DNA of 32,222 bases from NCBI GenBank assembly GCA_002049455.2, contig KV919280.1, positions 1 through 32,222 on the forward strand. Reading direction: 5' to 3'. Shown piece after piece: positions 20,539 through 29,899 of the stretch (its first letter is position 1; each line of letters starts with the position of its first letter). Under the pieces are notes generated by a model. The model searched no databases. It had not been told where the DNA came from and saw nothing but the letters and a program-made list of their open reading frames with translations. The translations under genes and the position numbers were made by a program. Origin of the DNA: Porphyra umbilicalis. Its lineage: Eukaryota; Rhodophyta; Bangiophyceae; Bangiales; Bangiaceae.

Positions 20539-22180
20539 CTATGAAACCCCCAGCGGGCGACGCAGAGGAGCCCCCTCCCCGCATCGACGGTGAGGCTGCA
20601 GGCGGACCGCCCCCCGCCGGCGGGGACATGGCCCCGCGGGTCACCGGGCCCGTGTACTCGGCGTCGCTGTCGGACGAAAACGGGTCATCGCCCGGCCCCG
20701 TAAGGACGTCGGCGAGGGACATGCCGGGCGGCAGCGCCCGCCGGAGGTTGACAACCGTCGACCGCAGGGCCGCCGCACGCGTGGCGTCGGTCGTGACACC
20801 CGGGGGGGGGTACTCCCCGTCGTCGTTGCCGTCGGCGCCAACGGCCTCGTCGTCCGCCTCGGCAGTGCCGTCGCCGCTGTCACTGCCAGCAGCGACGGCG
20901 GCGCGGGCGGTGGTGGCCGTGCCACCACCGACGCTGCCGCTCTTGCGGCCTCTGGTGTGGCCGCCCGTGGTGTGGCCGCCCGCGGCATGGACGCCCGCGC
21001 CCGATGCGGGCGCCCCACGCTTCTTCCCTCGAGCACCGCCGGCGGGGGCGGCGGCGGTCGGGCAGACGCCCCTCGCCGCCGCCCCTGTCGGCTTGGCAAC
21101 GGCAGCGGCGGCGGGTGGCGCCGCGGGCCCGACGCCGACCGCCGGCGGGGCGACAGTCGCGGCGACGGCTGCCGTCGCGCCCGTCCCCGCCGCCGGTCGG
21201 CCGGGGGCCTCGCCACCCACCGCCGGTGGCGCCTTTGCGGCGCACGCCGCCGCTCGGGCGCCGTCGCCGCTGTCACTGCCGGCAGCGACGGCGGCGCGGG
21301 CGGCGGTGGCCGTGCCACCACCGACGCTGCCGCTCTTGCGGCCTCTGGTGTGGCCGCCCGTGGTGTGGCCGCCCGCGGCATGGACGCCCGCGCCCGATGC
21401 GGGCGCCCCACGCTTCTTCCCTCGAGCACCGCCGGCGGGGGCGGCGGCGGTCGGGCAGACGCCCCTCGCCGCCGCCCCTGTCCGCTTGGCAACGGCAGCG
21501 GCGGCGGGTGGCGCCGCGGGCCCGACGCCGACCGCCGGCGGGGCGACGGTCGCGGCGACGGCTGCCGTCGCGCCCGTCCCCGCCGCCGGTCGGCCTGGAG
21601 CCTCGCCGCCCACCGCCGGTGGCGCCTTTGCGGCGCACGCCGCCGCTCGGGCGGCGAGCGCCGCCCCAAAGACCACCGCCGGCGTGACACCGCGGGGGGG
21701 GATGCCACCCTTGGTACCCGCCGACGCGGCCGCCGCGTCAGACGCGCTCGCCGCCGCCGCGTCGGCAGACTGCGCGGCGGGCGCAGCGGCGCCCGCCACC
21801 CCCCGGCCGCCGACGCCAGCGACGCCGCCGCCGTCGGCCGCGCGTGCCGCACCGGCGGCACCGCGGCGGCCGGCCGGGGCACCGCCGGCAGCGCGGCGGC
21901 GGCAGGGGTGCCGCCGCCCGCGCCGCGCGACGCCGACCGCCCAGAGGCGACCGCCGGCGGCGGCGGCCCCGCCGACGGGCGAGCGGGGGTGACGACGGCG
22001 GCGGGCGCGGTGGTGGCGGCGGTCCTTGGGACCGACGCCGGCACGCGTGGCGGCGCACCGGCGGGCGCGCACCCACCGACGCGCCGCGTCGACTTGATAC
22101 GCGCGCCCGTCGTGGGGGTGGCGGCGACCACGCGCACGCCGCCGCCGGCGCTCCCCCCGTCCACGTGCATGGGGTGGGGA
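20465..22180 (-). CDS. probable amino-terminal part of the C2H2 protein, low complexity
   Basis: The minus-strand frame upstream of the zinc-finger frame contains a non-repetitive, protein-like stretch near 20720 (STVVNLRRALPPGMSLADVL, then PGDDPFSSDSDAEYTGPV). Before it come two copies of a 131-residue Ala/Gly/Pro block with basic RGKKRGAP and HTRGRKSGS motifs that resemble AT-hooks. Upstream of about 21870 the more protein-like reading moves to another frame (HPMHVDGG, RVVAATPTTGARIKSTRRVG). The true start cannot be fixed, and frame changes at C runs (20468-20479, 22182-22195) make the exact protein uncertain. It could also be a separate gene. Confidence 0.5.
   Translation of the reverse strand, partial: SPPHARGRGERRRRRARGRRHPHDGRAYQVDAARRWVRARRCAATRAGVGPKDRRHHRARRRRHPRSPVGGAAAAGGRLWAVGVARRGRRHPCRRRAAGGAPAGRRGAAGAARAADGGGVAGVGGRGVAGAAAPAAQSADAAAASASDAAAASAGTKGGIPPRGVTPAVVFGAALAARAAACAAKAPPAVGGEAPGRPAAGTGATAAVAATVAPPAVGVGPAAPPAAAAVAKRTGAAARGVCPTAAAPAGGARGKKRGAPASGAGVHAAGGHTTGGHTRGRKSGSVGGGTATAARAAVAAGSDSGDGARAAACAAKAPPAVGGEAPGRPAAGTGATAAVAATVAPPAVGVGPAAPPAAAAVAKPTGAAARGVCPTAAAPAGGARGKKRGAPASGAGVHAAGGHTTGGHTRGRKSGSVGGGTATTARAAVAAGSDSGDGTAEADDEAVGADGNDDGEYPPPGVTTDATRAAALRSTVVNLRRALPPGMSLADVLTGPGDDPFSSDSDAEYTGPVTRGAMSPPAGGGPPAASPSMRGGGSSASPAGGFIGGGGGVVPPQSAPPPPPAGGGGGG
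20868..21653. repeat. 393-bp tandem duplication
   Basis: The block at 20868-21260 is repeated at 21261-21653 with only scattered substitutions. The length is 131 codons, so the duplication keeps the minus-strand frame. Confidence 0.95.
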
Positions 22181-22850
22181 TCCCCCCCCCCCCCCGGGGG
22201 GTCCGCCCCCCCCCCGCGCCCGCCGACGCACCGCCCACCGGCGGCGCCCCCCCCGTCCCCGTCACTCCCGCCGGGGGCGTTGGTGGACCCCTCCCCCCCC
22301 CCCACCCCCCGCCCACCACGGCGGTCCTTGGGACCGAGGCCCGCACGGGAGGCGGCGCACCGGCGGGCGCCCTACCACCGACGCGCCGCGTCGACTTGAT
22401 ACGCGCGCCCGTCGGGGCGGGGACGGCGACCACGCGCCCCCCCCCGCGCCCGCCGACGCACCGCCCACCGGCGGCGCCCCCCCCGTCCCCGTCACTCCCG
22501 CCAAGGGCGTTGGTGGACCCCTCCCCGCCCCCCATCCCCCGCCCACCACGGCGGTCCTTGGGACCGAGGCCCGCACGGGTGGCGGCGCACCGGCGGGCGC
22601 CCTACCACCGACGCGCCGCGTCGACTTGATACGCGCGCCCGTCGTGGGGGTGGCGGCGACCACGCGCACGCCGCCGCCGGCGCGCCCCCCGTCCACGTGC
22701 ATGGGGCGGGGATCCCCCCCCCCCCCGTGGGGTCCGCCCCCCCCCGCGCCCGCCGACGCACCGCCCACCGGCGGCGCCCCCCCCGTGCCCGTCACTCCCG
22801 CCGGGGGCGTTGGTGGACCCCCCCCCCCCCCCCCCCCCGCCCACCACCCC
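22020..22850. repeat. three-copy tandem repeat of about 230-300 bp
   Basis: The landmark TCGACTTGATACGCGCGCCC occurs at 22089, 22391 and 22621, and the flanking sequence repeats with it. The first and third units share an extra segment with GTCCACGTGCATGGGG that the second lacks. C runs of varying length punctuate the units. On the minus strand a unit would encode TGARIKSTRRVG, so the repeat may extend the C2H2 reading frame. Confidence 0.9.
22818..22838. repeat. uninterrupted run of 21 C
   Basis: A 21-base C homopolymer at the edge of the three-copy repeat. Any reading frame through it is unreliable. Confidence 0.9.
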
Positions 22851-24004
22851 GTTCGCGTCGGCGGGGGCCCCCCCATTGCCCACGTCCCTCCCAGGCGCGC
22901 CCGCCCCGGCGGGCGGCTCGGGCGTCGACGGCACGCCCCCCCCCCGCCGACCACGGCCGTCCCCATGGGCGTCATGGGGACGGGCGCCGGCGGCGCCGGC
23001 AGCAGCGGTGGCGACGGGGGCGGCGGGGCGCCGCCCTTGCTGCCAGACGCACCCAGCGTCGCGGCCCCGCCGGGCGGTGGCCGCGGCGGCGCTCGGCCGC
23101 CGCGCGCCCGGGGGAGGGGGGCGGGGGGGGGGGGGACGCGCCCCCTGCGGCGCCGCCCGTCGACACGGGGGCGGCAGCGGCAGCGGCCGGCGGCAGCGGG
23201 AGCGGCCGGCGGCAGCGGCAGCGGCCGGCGGCCGGTGGCCCGCGGCGGCCGACGCGGTCGGCCGGCGGCGGGGGGGGAGGTCGGGCGCCCGCGCGGGCGC
23301 CGCGGCGCGCGCGGCGCGCCGCGCCGCCGCCGCCGTCGTGCGCGGGCGGGGCGGGCCCGTGCGCGACGGGCGCGCGCGCGTCGGGCCGGGGTGCACCCCG
23401 GCCGGCACCAGTGCCGGCCGCAGCCCCCCGCCCGCGCCTCGAGGCGCGGTCTCGGGGCCGCCCGGCGGCGGCAAACGGCTGCCGTTGGCGCCGCGCCGCC
23501 CGCGTGGGGCGGCTGCACGCGGCGGCTGCGCTCGACGATGCCCCCGCCGTCCCAGACCAGCCGTCGCCGCCGAGCTCGGCGCGAGGGTGTCGGGGGTGGG
23601 GGGGGGGGCAGCGTCGATGCGCTGGCGCGCGGCGCGACCACGGTTCGGGCACACAGCGGCGGGGCAGCCGGGCCCACCAGCAGGCGGTGGGCCACCGCCT
23701 GAGCCACCGCCGGTGGCTTTGATCGGGGATTCTATTCATGTCATACTGGACCACTTTTTGAACTGAAAACGCGTTCGCGGAAATACCCTGGACTTGTTTA
23801 CAACGTGCAAAGCAGCCGCCGACGACCAGCCCAAGCGAACCACCCCCCTCGCGCGGCCGCGCATCCTCGGCAAACAAGCCACCGCCAACAAGCATCGCCG
23901 CCGCCGCCAACCAGCATCGCCGCCGCCGCCGCCCACGCCGCCGCCGTCACCGCCGCGCCTCCCCCCCCAGAGACAAGCAGACGAATATCCCCGCACCTCC
24001 AGAC
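22851..24004. other. low-complexity GC-rich region, coding status unclear
   Basis: Several overlapping minus-strand frames (22262-23707, 22602-23654, 22972-23910) are open. Short protein-like patches occur in different frames, such as GVPSTPEPPAGAGAPGRDVG and LGASGSKGGAPPPPSPP. They may be more amino-terminal sequence of the C2H2 gene. CGGCAG/CGGCCGG minisatellite sequence fills 23165-23240. No start codon or domain can be assigned. Confidence 0.35.
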
Positions 24005-24430
24005 GTGCACACCGCCGCCGGCCTGCCGTCGCACCCGTCCCGGTCGCCACGGCCGCGGCAGTTGGGCGCCGCCGCCGCTGCCGCAGGCAGGCCGCCGTCG
24101 AACTTCGCGCCGCCGTCCCCCGCCGGCGCGTCGGCGGCGGTGCGCACGCCCGCTAGCGGCGGCAGCGGCGACGGTGGGGCCATGGACCACAGCCCGCCAC
24201 CGCCGCCGCCGCCGTCGCAGCCACCACCCGTCGCAGTCGCGGCGATGGCGGGCGCGACAGCGGCGGCAGCCGCGGCAGGGGAGGCGGCGGTGGCGCTGCC
24301 GGCGCCCTTCCCCGCTCCCTACGGCGGCGAAGCTCCAGGGAACTGGTCTCCTCCTCCCGCCTTGCTTTTGGCTGGCAACCTCTGCAGCCGTAGCTACCGC
24401 CGCTGTCGTCGCATCGCCAGCGGAGGGTGA
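24005..24430 (+). CDS. possible small Pro/Ala-rich protein
   Basis: A 141-codon frame with reasonable GC-ending codon use: MHTAAGLPSHPSRSP, then a Pro/Ala-rich centre (MDHSPPPPPPPSQPPPVAV), ending NLCSRSYRRCRRIASGG. No domain is recognised. An overlapping plus-strand frame (23805-24644) and minus-strand frames are also open here, so this may be composition only. Confidence 0.3.
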   Translation: MHTAAGLPSHPSRSPRPRQLGAAAAAAGRPPSNFAPPSPAGASAAVRTPASGGSGDGGAMDHSPPPPPPPSQPPPVAVAAMAGATAAAAAAGEAAVALPAPFPAPYGGEAPGNWSPPPALLLAGNLCSRSYRRCRRIASGG

Positions 24431-24818
24431 CGGCAACCAGGTCCGCGTCCATTTTCTTTGCCTCTTCAACGGCCACCAATCAGCAACCCTTCACACAATG
24501 GAACTGGTCGTCGTGTGCTGCAGAGGGGGATGTGCTCGTGAACCGATTGACATGGAGAGGCCCTGTCCCTCTTCTCGAGCTTCACAGTGTCAAGCGGGAC
24601 TGACCGTCAACCGCAAAGCAAGAGGCATGTTCGTTCAAAGATAAATGGCAACCACCGCGCCTTGCCCAGATAGTCTCTCCACCAAGAGACGGAAAAAAAC
24701 GACTCAAATAACCATCGACTGTACACACCCCAGCGGGTGCCACCCGACACAGCACCCGCCCGCTCCCCTCCGCTCTTCCCTCCGTACGACACACCCGATG
24801 CCTCGTCACCGCCACCGT
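24431..24818. other. intergenic, 3' region of the secreted-protein gene
   Basis: Lower GC with no supported gene. It contains the trailer of the minus-strand gene that ends at 24819. Confidence 0.4.
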
Positions 24819-25877
24819 CTACACCGGCACGGGTCCAAAGTTCTGCCTGGGCGTGTAAGGCGACACCACCCGGTGCACCATGCTGTCCTGCGCCACGCAC
24901 GCGCACGTGCCGCCCGATACAGGCGACGTCTGCGCCCACGTCTGGATGTCGGCCGTCTGGCACCACTTGTCGCCGAGCATGTCGCACCCGTACGGCGTCA
25001 CGGAGCGGGACTTGAGCGTGCACCGCCCGGCCGTCTCGGTCGGCAGCACCACCTGCCGCCCACCCGTCGCGCCCGACGCGCACTGGCAGCCGGCCGGGAT
25101 CTCAATGGCGCTCATAAACGCGGCCGTGCCCGCCGTAGGATTGCCCGCCTCGGGCTGCGTCAGGCCGTAAAACACGAGCAGGTCGTCAATGCCCTGCGTG
25201 TAGGACACAAAGCCGCGCGCCAGCTCCGCATTGTCGCTGCCAATGTTCTCAATCCGCGTCCAGTCGTCGTACGAGACGCCCTGCATCGGGATGGCGCCGG
25301 CGCCAACGCCCGTCCACCCGGCCTCGGCCAGCGACGACGACGCGATGGCATAGTCCTTGACGGCCACCAGCGCGCCGGGCGCCACCGACACGTTGGGCCG
25401 CACCAGGGAGCCGTCGGAGAGCGCCAGGGAGCTCATCGTCTCGCGCCACCCCTTGGGGCCGTCGGCCGCCGGCTTGGTGTTGGCATCCACGTCCTCCAGT
25501 GTCAGGTCGCAGTTGAACTTGAAGCCGTTGGCGGTGATGCGGATGGCCTGGAAGCCGACGTATGTCGGCACCCCGTTTCGGTCCTGGAGGGTGCAGGGCG
25601 CGCCCGATTTTTGGCGAAAGAGCGTAAAGTTGCTTGACGCCGACCCGCGGGGGTTCCCGGTGGGGTTGGACGGGTCCACCGCACAGCCGCCCAGGCCGTA
25701 CACCTTGGCCATCAGCTGCCGCCCGTCGGGCAGGGTGAGCACCCCACGGGGGCTCGACAGGATCTTGTGGACGGGCACAAAGGTGCTCGTCGCCGATGCA
25801 GCGTCGGCGGGGAGCACCAGAGGAGCACCCACCGTCAGGGCCCCAGCAGCAAGGGCGACGGCAGAGAGGAAGCCCAT
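24819..25877 (-). CDS. secreted protein of unknown family, 352 residues
   Basis: A clean single-exon frame with a perfect Kozak start (GCCGCCATGG) at 25877; an in-frame ATG 11 codons upstream (25910) is less likely. The product starts MGFLSAVALAAGALTVGAPL, a signal peptide with probable cleavage after an ADA or ASA site. The mature part has mixed composition unlike the low-complexity frames around it. It has two possible N-glycosylation sites (NFT, NVS) and a central stretch YDDWTRIENIGSDNAELARG followed by FVSYTQGIDDLLVFYG. The carboxy end is Cys-rich (CQCASG, CTLKSRSVTPYGCD, KWCQTAD, CACVAQ), which suggests disulfides. No transmembrane anchor or catalytic motif is seen. I infer an extracellular or cell-wall protein; the family is not recognised. 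Confidence 0.85.
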   Translation of the reverse strand: MGFLSAVALAAGALTVGAPLVLPADAASATSTFVPVHKILSSPRGVLTLPDGRQLMAKVYGLGGCAVDPSNPTGNPRGSASSNFTLFRQKSGAPCTLQDRNGVPTYVGFQAIRITANGFKFNCDLTLEDVDANTKPAADGPKGWRETMSSLALSDGSLVRPNVSVAPGALVAVKDYAIASSSLAEAGWTGVGAGAIPMQGVSYDDWTRIENIGSDNAELARGFVSYTQGIDDLLVFYGLTQPEAGNPTAGTAAFMSAIEIPAGCQCASGATGGRQVVLPTETAGRCTLKSRSVTPYGCDMLGDKWCQTADIQTWAQTSPVSGGTCACVAQDSMVHRVVSPYTPRQNFGPVPV

Positions 25878-25928
25878 GGCGGCTTGCTGGGGGATGAAGG
25901 AGGAGCGCACGCCGGTAGAGCACGACGC

Positions 25929-26040
25929 GATGGAAGGTGGGGAACGACCAACGGCCTGGAGGGCGGGGATGAAGGGAGGAACACTACAAAAGCCCTGGAG
26001 AGCGGGGATGAAAGGTGGGGAACAATGAGAGGCCTGGAGG
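25929..26040. repeat. 39-bp tandem repeat, three copies
   Basis: Units start at 25929, 25968 and 26007, each with GATGRAAGG, then GGGGAAC-like and CCTGGAG sequence; the last copy is incomplete. The array sits about 50 bases upstream of the secreted-protein start codon, in its promoter or 5' leader. Confidence 0.9.
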
Positions 26041-27190
26041 ATCGGAGAAAAACTGTCCGGGCTGTGAGGCGACGGTGGGATGGGGAAAGGTCAGGAGCTG
26101 CGACAGCCGGTTGGTGTAACATTTAGTACACTGCGGGCACTTCCTGGAGGCCGCGTCGCAAGATCAGAGCGGGCCCTCCCTCGGCCACTGCGCCCGCACG
26201 GGCGCCAGCTGCAGCACAGTACAGTGGACGTCCGCTGTGCGCATCCCCATCGCCGTCCACCGCACGGCGATACCGCGCTGCACGCCGCTGCCGTCCCTCT
26301 ACCCCCCCATATCGCCCGTGCAGGCCCACGGGCGGCCCGCACGCCCCCATCCCCGACACACACGCGCATCGGCGGCGGAAGCCGCGGCGAGCGCCAGGGC
26401 GTGCTGCCGTCAATTCCACCGTCCGGACCGCCCCACGCCCCCGCCAGCACCGTGGCCGCCGGGGTGAAGCTGCGGCGCGGCAGTGGACAGCTCCGCCGCC
26501 AGTCAAAGCACGGCGTGGCGCCCACCAGGACCGAGCAGTACGGGCGAGCGTGGCCGCGCACTTGTGCGGCGACCCGCCACCGGGCGATGGCGGTGGCAGC
26601 AGCCAAGCGACGCAGGCCCGGTCTTGGGCCACGTGCCTGCTTCCTTTAGATCGGTGGACGCAGGCCACCACGTCATCAGCGGTGGAGGTGTCGAACGCCA
26701 GAACCATTCGTCGCCCCAATGGTGGCGGCAGCTGAGAGGCGAGATAAAGCCAGCCTTGGCTCAGCGGCGATTTGCCGCCAAGGAGGGTTGGCGTTTGGGG
26801 GGGTGAAACGGGGGATGCGAATGGATCATAAATCCTGTACTGTATTTCCTGGGGACTTACTATCACCTAAGATTTTGCTACTTTGAAAAGGGGCCAATAT
26901 CATTTTACTCGATACGCAGCCGTTGATTCCGTTGGGCTGGGCATTTGACAGGGATGGGCCATCGACGCTGCCACGCCATGCATGACGGCCATGCACGACC
27001 GCCGCCGCTCGCCGCCCCGCACATGCGCGAGCCACCACCACCGCCGCCGGGCGCTGCTGTCGTTGCTCGTCGTCCCTTCCAGGGGTGGGCGACCACCGCC
27101 GCTGATGGGGCCTGCCGCCTCCCTCCCGTTCCTGACCCAGGTGTCCTTGCCACACCATTCCGTGACTACGATCGCTGCTGTGGCTGCGCC
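26041..27190. other. region with unclear minus-strand open frames
   Basis: Two overlapping minus-strand frames are open: 26123-26866, with MVLAFDTSTADDVVACVHRS, and 26091-26606, with RPYCSVLVGATPCFDWRRSC. Each has a protein-like patch and GC-ending codons for 60-80 residues, then loses them. A small spliced or decayed gene is possible, but no domain, start or splice site is firm. From about 26820 to 26950 the DNA is A/T-richer and looks intergenic. Confidence 0.3.
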
Positions 27191-27360
27191 GACCGGTGGG
27201 GGTGGGCAGTACCAGTGGGGAGGGGGGCAGATCGGGTGGGAGGGGGGCAGCACCGGTCGGGGTGGGCAGTACCAGTGGGGGGGGGGGGCAGCTCGGGTAG
27301 GAGGGGGGGTAGCACGGGTGGGGGGGGCGCAGCACCAGTGAAGGGGGGGCAGCACTAGTG
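27191..27360 (+). repeat. G-rich minisatellite
   Basis: Degenerate units of about 18-30 bases built from GGTGGGAGGGGGGCAGCAC and CAGTACCAGTGGGG. The plus strand has many closely spaced runs of three or more G, so G-quadruplexes are likely when it is single-stranded. Confidence 0.8.
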
Positions 27361-27449
27361 GGAGGAATGGGCAGCAGTTGCGGGGGTCGGAGCCCTGGTA
27401 GGGAGGGCCAGAACCTGTGACGAAGGGCAGCAGCGAAGAGGGGACGCAG

Positions 27450-28184
27450 TACAGCCGTTCTCCCGAAAATCCCGCACTCCAACTGCTGCAAAAGAGTTCC
27501 AAATCGGCCTCTGCAGGGTCGTAGAGGCCGATTTCCCTGGCCTTTAGGACAGGGTGCTCTCAAAGTGTAGTGATGCACACATATACTTAGATCACGGGAC
27601 TTGCTCTCCGTTTCAGAGGTGGCAGTCTGCATTCGTGTCCTCAGGGATCTGAGGGCGTGTCGACGTTGGAAGGGTCGCGATGACGCTAAAAGCGAATAGA
27701 GTTACGTGGCTGAGAAGGACTGTCCTGCCACAAGGGTCACAGGGCCCGGACGGTGCCTGCCCCCCTATCACCCCCCACCGCCCCGAGTTGGGCGGGGCGA
27801 CCGCGCGCAGCGACTACGGGGGTTGAACGCGCCCGCGATGACCCGCGGGTGATCGTGCCTGCGCACCGGCTTCTGTTGCGGCGGCCCGTCGGCCTGCCAT
27901 CTAGCGGCGCGTTTAGAGGTGCGCTGCGCGGCGGAGTGAAGGCCCCTCCCGTCGGCGTCGCGCGACGCCGGCGAGCCGCCGCCGTTACGGTGCCGGCGGC
28001 GGCACCCTTTTCCCCGCCCCACGTTTCCCCCGCCACGGCAACGTGGCTGTGCGTGCCCCCATGCGCGCTCGCGGCTATGGAGTCGGCCGGCGTGCCCGGT
28101 GTCGATGCGTCGCCAAGCGCGCCACCGCCCTGAAGGCCAGAGTATTGCACGCACGTGCCTGGAATTTTTGGGAGAACCGCTGTA
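27450..28184. mobile_element. 735-bp element with MITE-family inverted ends
   Basis: The left end is TACAGCCGTTCTCCCGAAAA. The right end, GAATTTTTGGGAGAACCGCTGTA read in reverse complement, matches it with few changes. Both ends keep TA next to CAG/CTG, as in Tc1/mariner-type elements with TA target duplication. The left 85 bases also match the inner hairpin of the short MITE (AAATCGGCCTCT, then AGAGGCCGATTT). The interior from 27535 to 28160 is unrelated to the short copies. It is either an intermediate-sized non-autonomous element or a MITE that received an insertion. No transposase is visible. Confidence 0.6.
27737..28150 (-). CDS. possible protein inside the 735-bp element
   Basis: A 137-codon frame (MQYSGLQGGGALGDASTPGT to GTVRAL) with mostly GC-ending codons and mixed Gly/Ala/Thr/Arg composition. 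It shows no DDE or DDD catalytic motif and no DNA-binding domain. It may be a captured host fragment or a chance frame in GC-rich DNA. Confidence 0.3.
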   Translation of the reverse strand: MQYSGLQGGGALGDASTPGTPADSIAASAHGGTHSHVAVAGETWGGEKGAAAGTVTAAARRRRATPTGGAFTPPRSAPLNAPLDGRPTGRRNRSRCAGTITRGSSRARSTPVVAARGRPAQLGAVGGDRGAGTVRAL

Positions 28185-28199
28185 GGAAAGGGGGAAGGC

Positions 28200-28350
28200 C
28201 GCAGGAATCGGGGGACGCAACGGGGATGGGGGGGCGCAGCAGCGATGTGGGGAGGCAGCGGCGGTGGAGGGAGGCAGCGGCGGTAGAGGGAGGCTGATGC
28301 ACTGGGAGAAAGCAGCGGCAGTGGGGGGAGGCAGCGGCAGTGGAGGGAAA
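28200..28350 (+). repeat. G-rich minisatellite (GGAGGCAGCGGC)
   Basis: Repeated GGGAGGCAGCGGCGGTAGA-type units with A/T variants, G-rich on the plus strand like the array at 27191-27360. Confidence 0.8.
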
Positions 28351-28492
28351 CAGCAGTCGAGGGTAGAGATAATCATACCACCTCGCAGTGTGTGAATGGC
28401 CACCCTCTGACAGTGTTTCAGATACCGTCGAGTCGGCAGATCGGCACAGACACTGCTCAGTCCAGTGGATTACGTGTTTTCTCTGACACTGT

Positions 28493-28630
28493 TTACAGCC
28501 GTTCTCCCAGAAATCCCGCACTCCAACAGTTGCAAAAGAGTGTCCAATCGGCCTCTATGACCCCGCAGAGGCCGATTTGGAACTATTTTGCAACAGTTGC
28601 AGTGCGGGATTTTTGGGAGAACGGCTGTAA
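28493..28630. mobile_element. complete 138-bp MITE, near-palindromic
   Basis: The ends are TTACAGCCGTTCTCCCA and TGGGAGAACGGCTGTAA, perfect over 17 bases. Inverted similarity continues inward through AAATCCCGCACT and GTTGCAAAA. The centre is a second inverted repeat, AATCGGCCTCT and AGAGGCCGATT, around a short loop. The TA next to CAG termini fits a mariner-like family with TA target duplication. There is no coding capacity, so movement would need a transposase supplied elsewhere. Confidence 0.92.
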
Positions 28631-29500
28631 TCCAGTGGGATGCGCTCTGCGCTTCTCTTGCTGCCTACAGCAGTTCTGCATGTTTTCTTGCGAAAAAAAC
28701 AGCACAGCACATCTCCTACTGTACCCTGTACCTATTTTCTGCAGCCTTGGTCGGGGTCCGTATAGTCTGGTCATCGCCATGTTACATGCTTCCATTCGGT
28801 GCAAGAGGGAGGAGCGAACGACATGTCCGGGCGGAACTTGACCAGAACACTATTTTTCTAAAGAGACTTGTACGTGGTGCTTTGAAGGGTCCTGGGAACG
28901 AAAAAGCGAGTCGCTAAGCGTACAGACGCGTCCTTCCTACGATTTTCGCCCCTTCAACTTCACAGGGACCCGATATGCCGCTACCTCCCCACGGTGCCCT
29001 GCCTATCTGCTGGCCAACTTTCTGTGTGCGCTGGCTTTGCTACATCATGTACTCTTAACGGACCCTAAAAAACCACACCAGCACGGTCGTAGAATGCCCA
29101 CTGAGCGTAGTGTGCCGCCATACAACTCAGAACCCCAGTTTCGTGCCTACGAGTCGGCCATAGAGGTAGCACGCAGCCAGACAACTCTGTGTTATCCCTG
29201 GAAGTCGCTATGTGTCCCCCAGACACGCATCCAATCGACCCCACCGCAAATGACCCCCGCCGCCGGCCACCCCCGCCGCCGGCCACCCCCTCCACTGACC
29301 GCCCCCACCGCCGGCCACCAGCCGCCTCCCTCACCGACCGCCCGCCCACCCCAGCAATGGCCGGCCCCAGGCACCGAGGCCGTTCAGCCCCCTGGACGAC
29401 CACCCACCCTGACGCCAACCGCTGTGCCCGATCTCCCTCCCATCCGGTCGCTCCTCTCGCCAGCAGCGGCCGCCGGTCGCCACCGTCGCCGAGCACCCCC
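28631..29500. other. intergenic region, no supported gene
   Basis: From 28631 to about 29220 the GC is clearly lower than in the genes and no frame looks coding. From 29230 a C-rich stretch of imperfect CCGCCGGCCACC units opens a Pro-rich plus-strand frame (29189-29875), which I attribute to the repeats. Confidence 0.4.
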
Positions 29501-29549
29501 CAAAAGAGGTGCCGCCTCCGGCCGCCGCCGGCCGCCCGCGAGGGCAGCG

Positions 29550-29860
29550 AGGGGGCGGGAAGCCGTGGGAAGGCGGGGAGCGGCGGGGCAGCGGGCAGCG
29601 GCAGGTGGGCGGGGAGCGGCGGAGCGGCGGGCAGCCGCGGAGCGGCCGGCAGCGGAGGGGCGGCGGGCAGCGGCGGGGGGGCGGGGAGCGCCGGCGCGGC
29701 CGGCGGCGGGCAGCGGTGGGGAGGCGGGCAGCGGCGGGGCGGCAGCCAGCGGCGGTACGGCCGGCCGCGGGCAGCCGAGGGGCGGCGGGCAGCCGCGGGG
29801 CGGCGGGCAGCGGCGGGGCGGCGGGCAGCGGCAGGTGGGCAGGGAGCGGCGGAGCGGCGG
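29550..29860 (+). repeat. G-rich minisatellite (GCGGCGGGCAGCGGC)
   Basis: About 300 bases of degenerate units built from GGGCAGCGGCGGGGCGGC and GGGAGCGGCGGAGCGGC. This is the third plus-strand G-rich array in a 2.7-kb stretch. Frames crossing it in all phases are open only because the repeat lacks stop codons. Confidence 0.85.
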
Positions 29861-29899
29861 GTGGTGTCGCCTTAGAGCACAGCCAACAACGCTGCATCG

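Noticed and set aside
20043..22399. Long plus-strand frames over the tandem repeats
   Set aside because: They are antisense to the zinc-finger gene. The repeat units lack stop codons in several frames, which explains their length.
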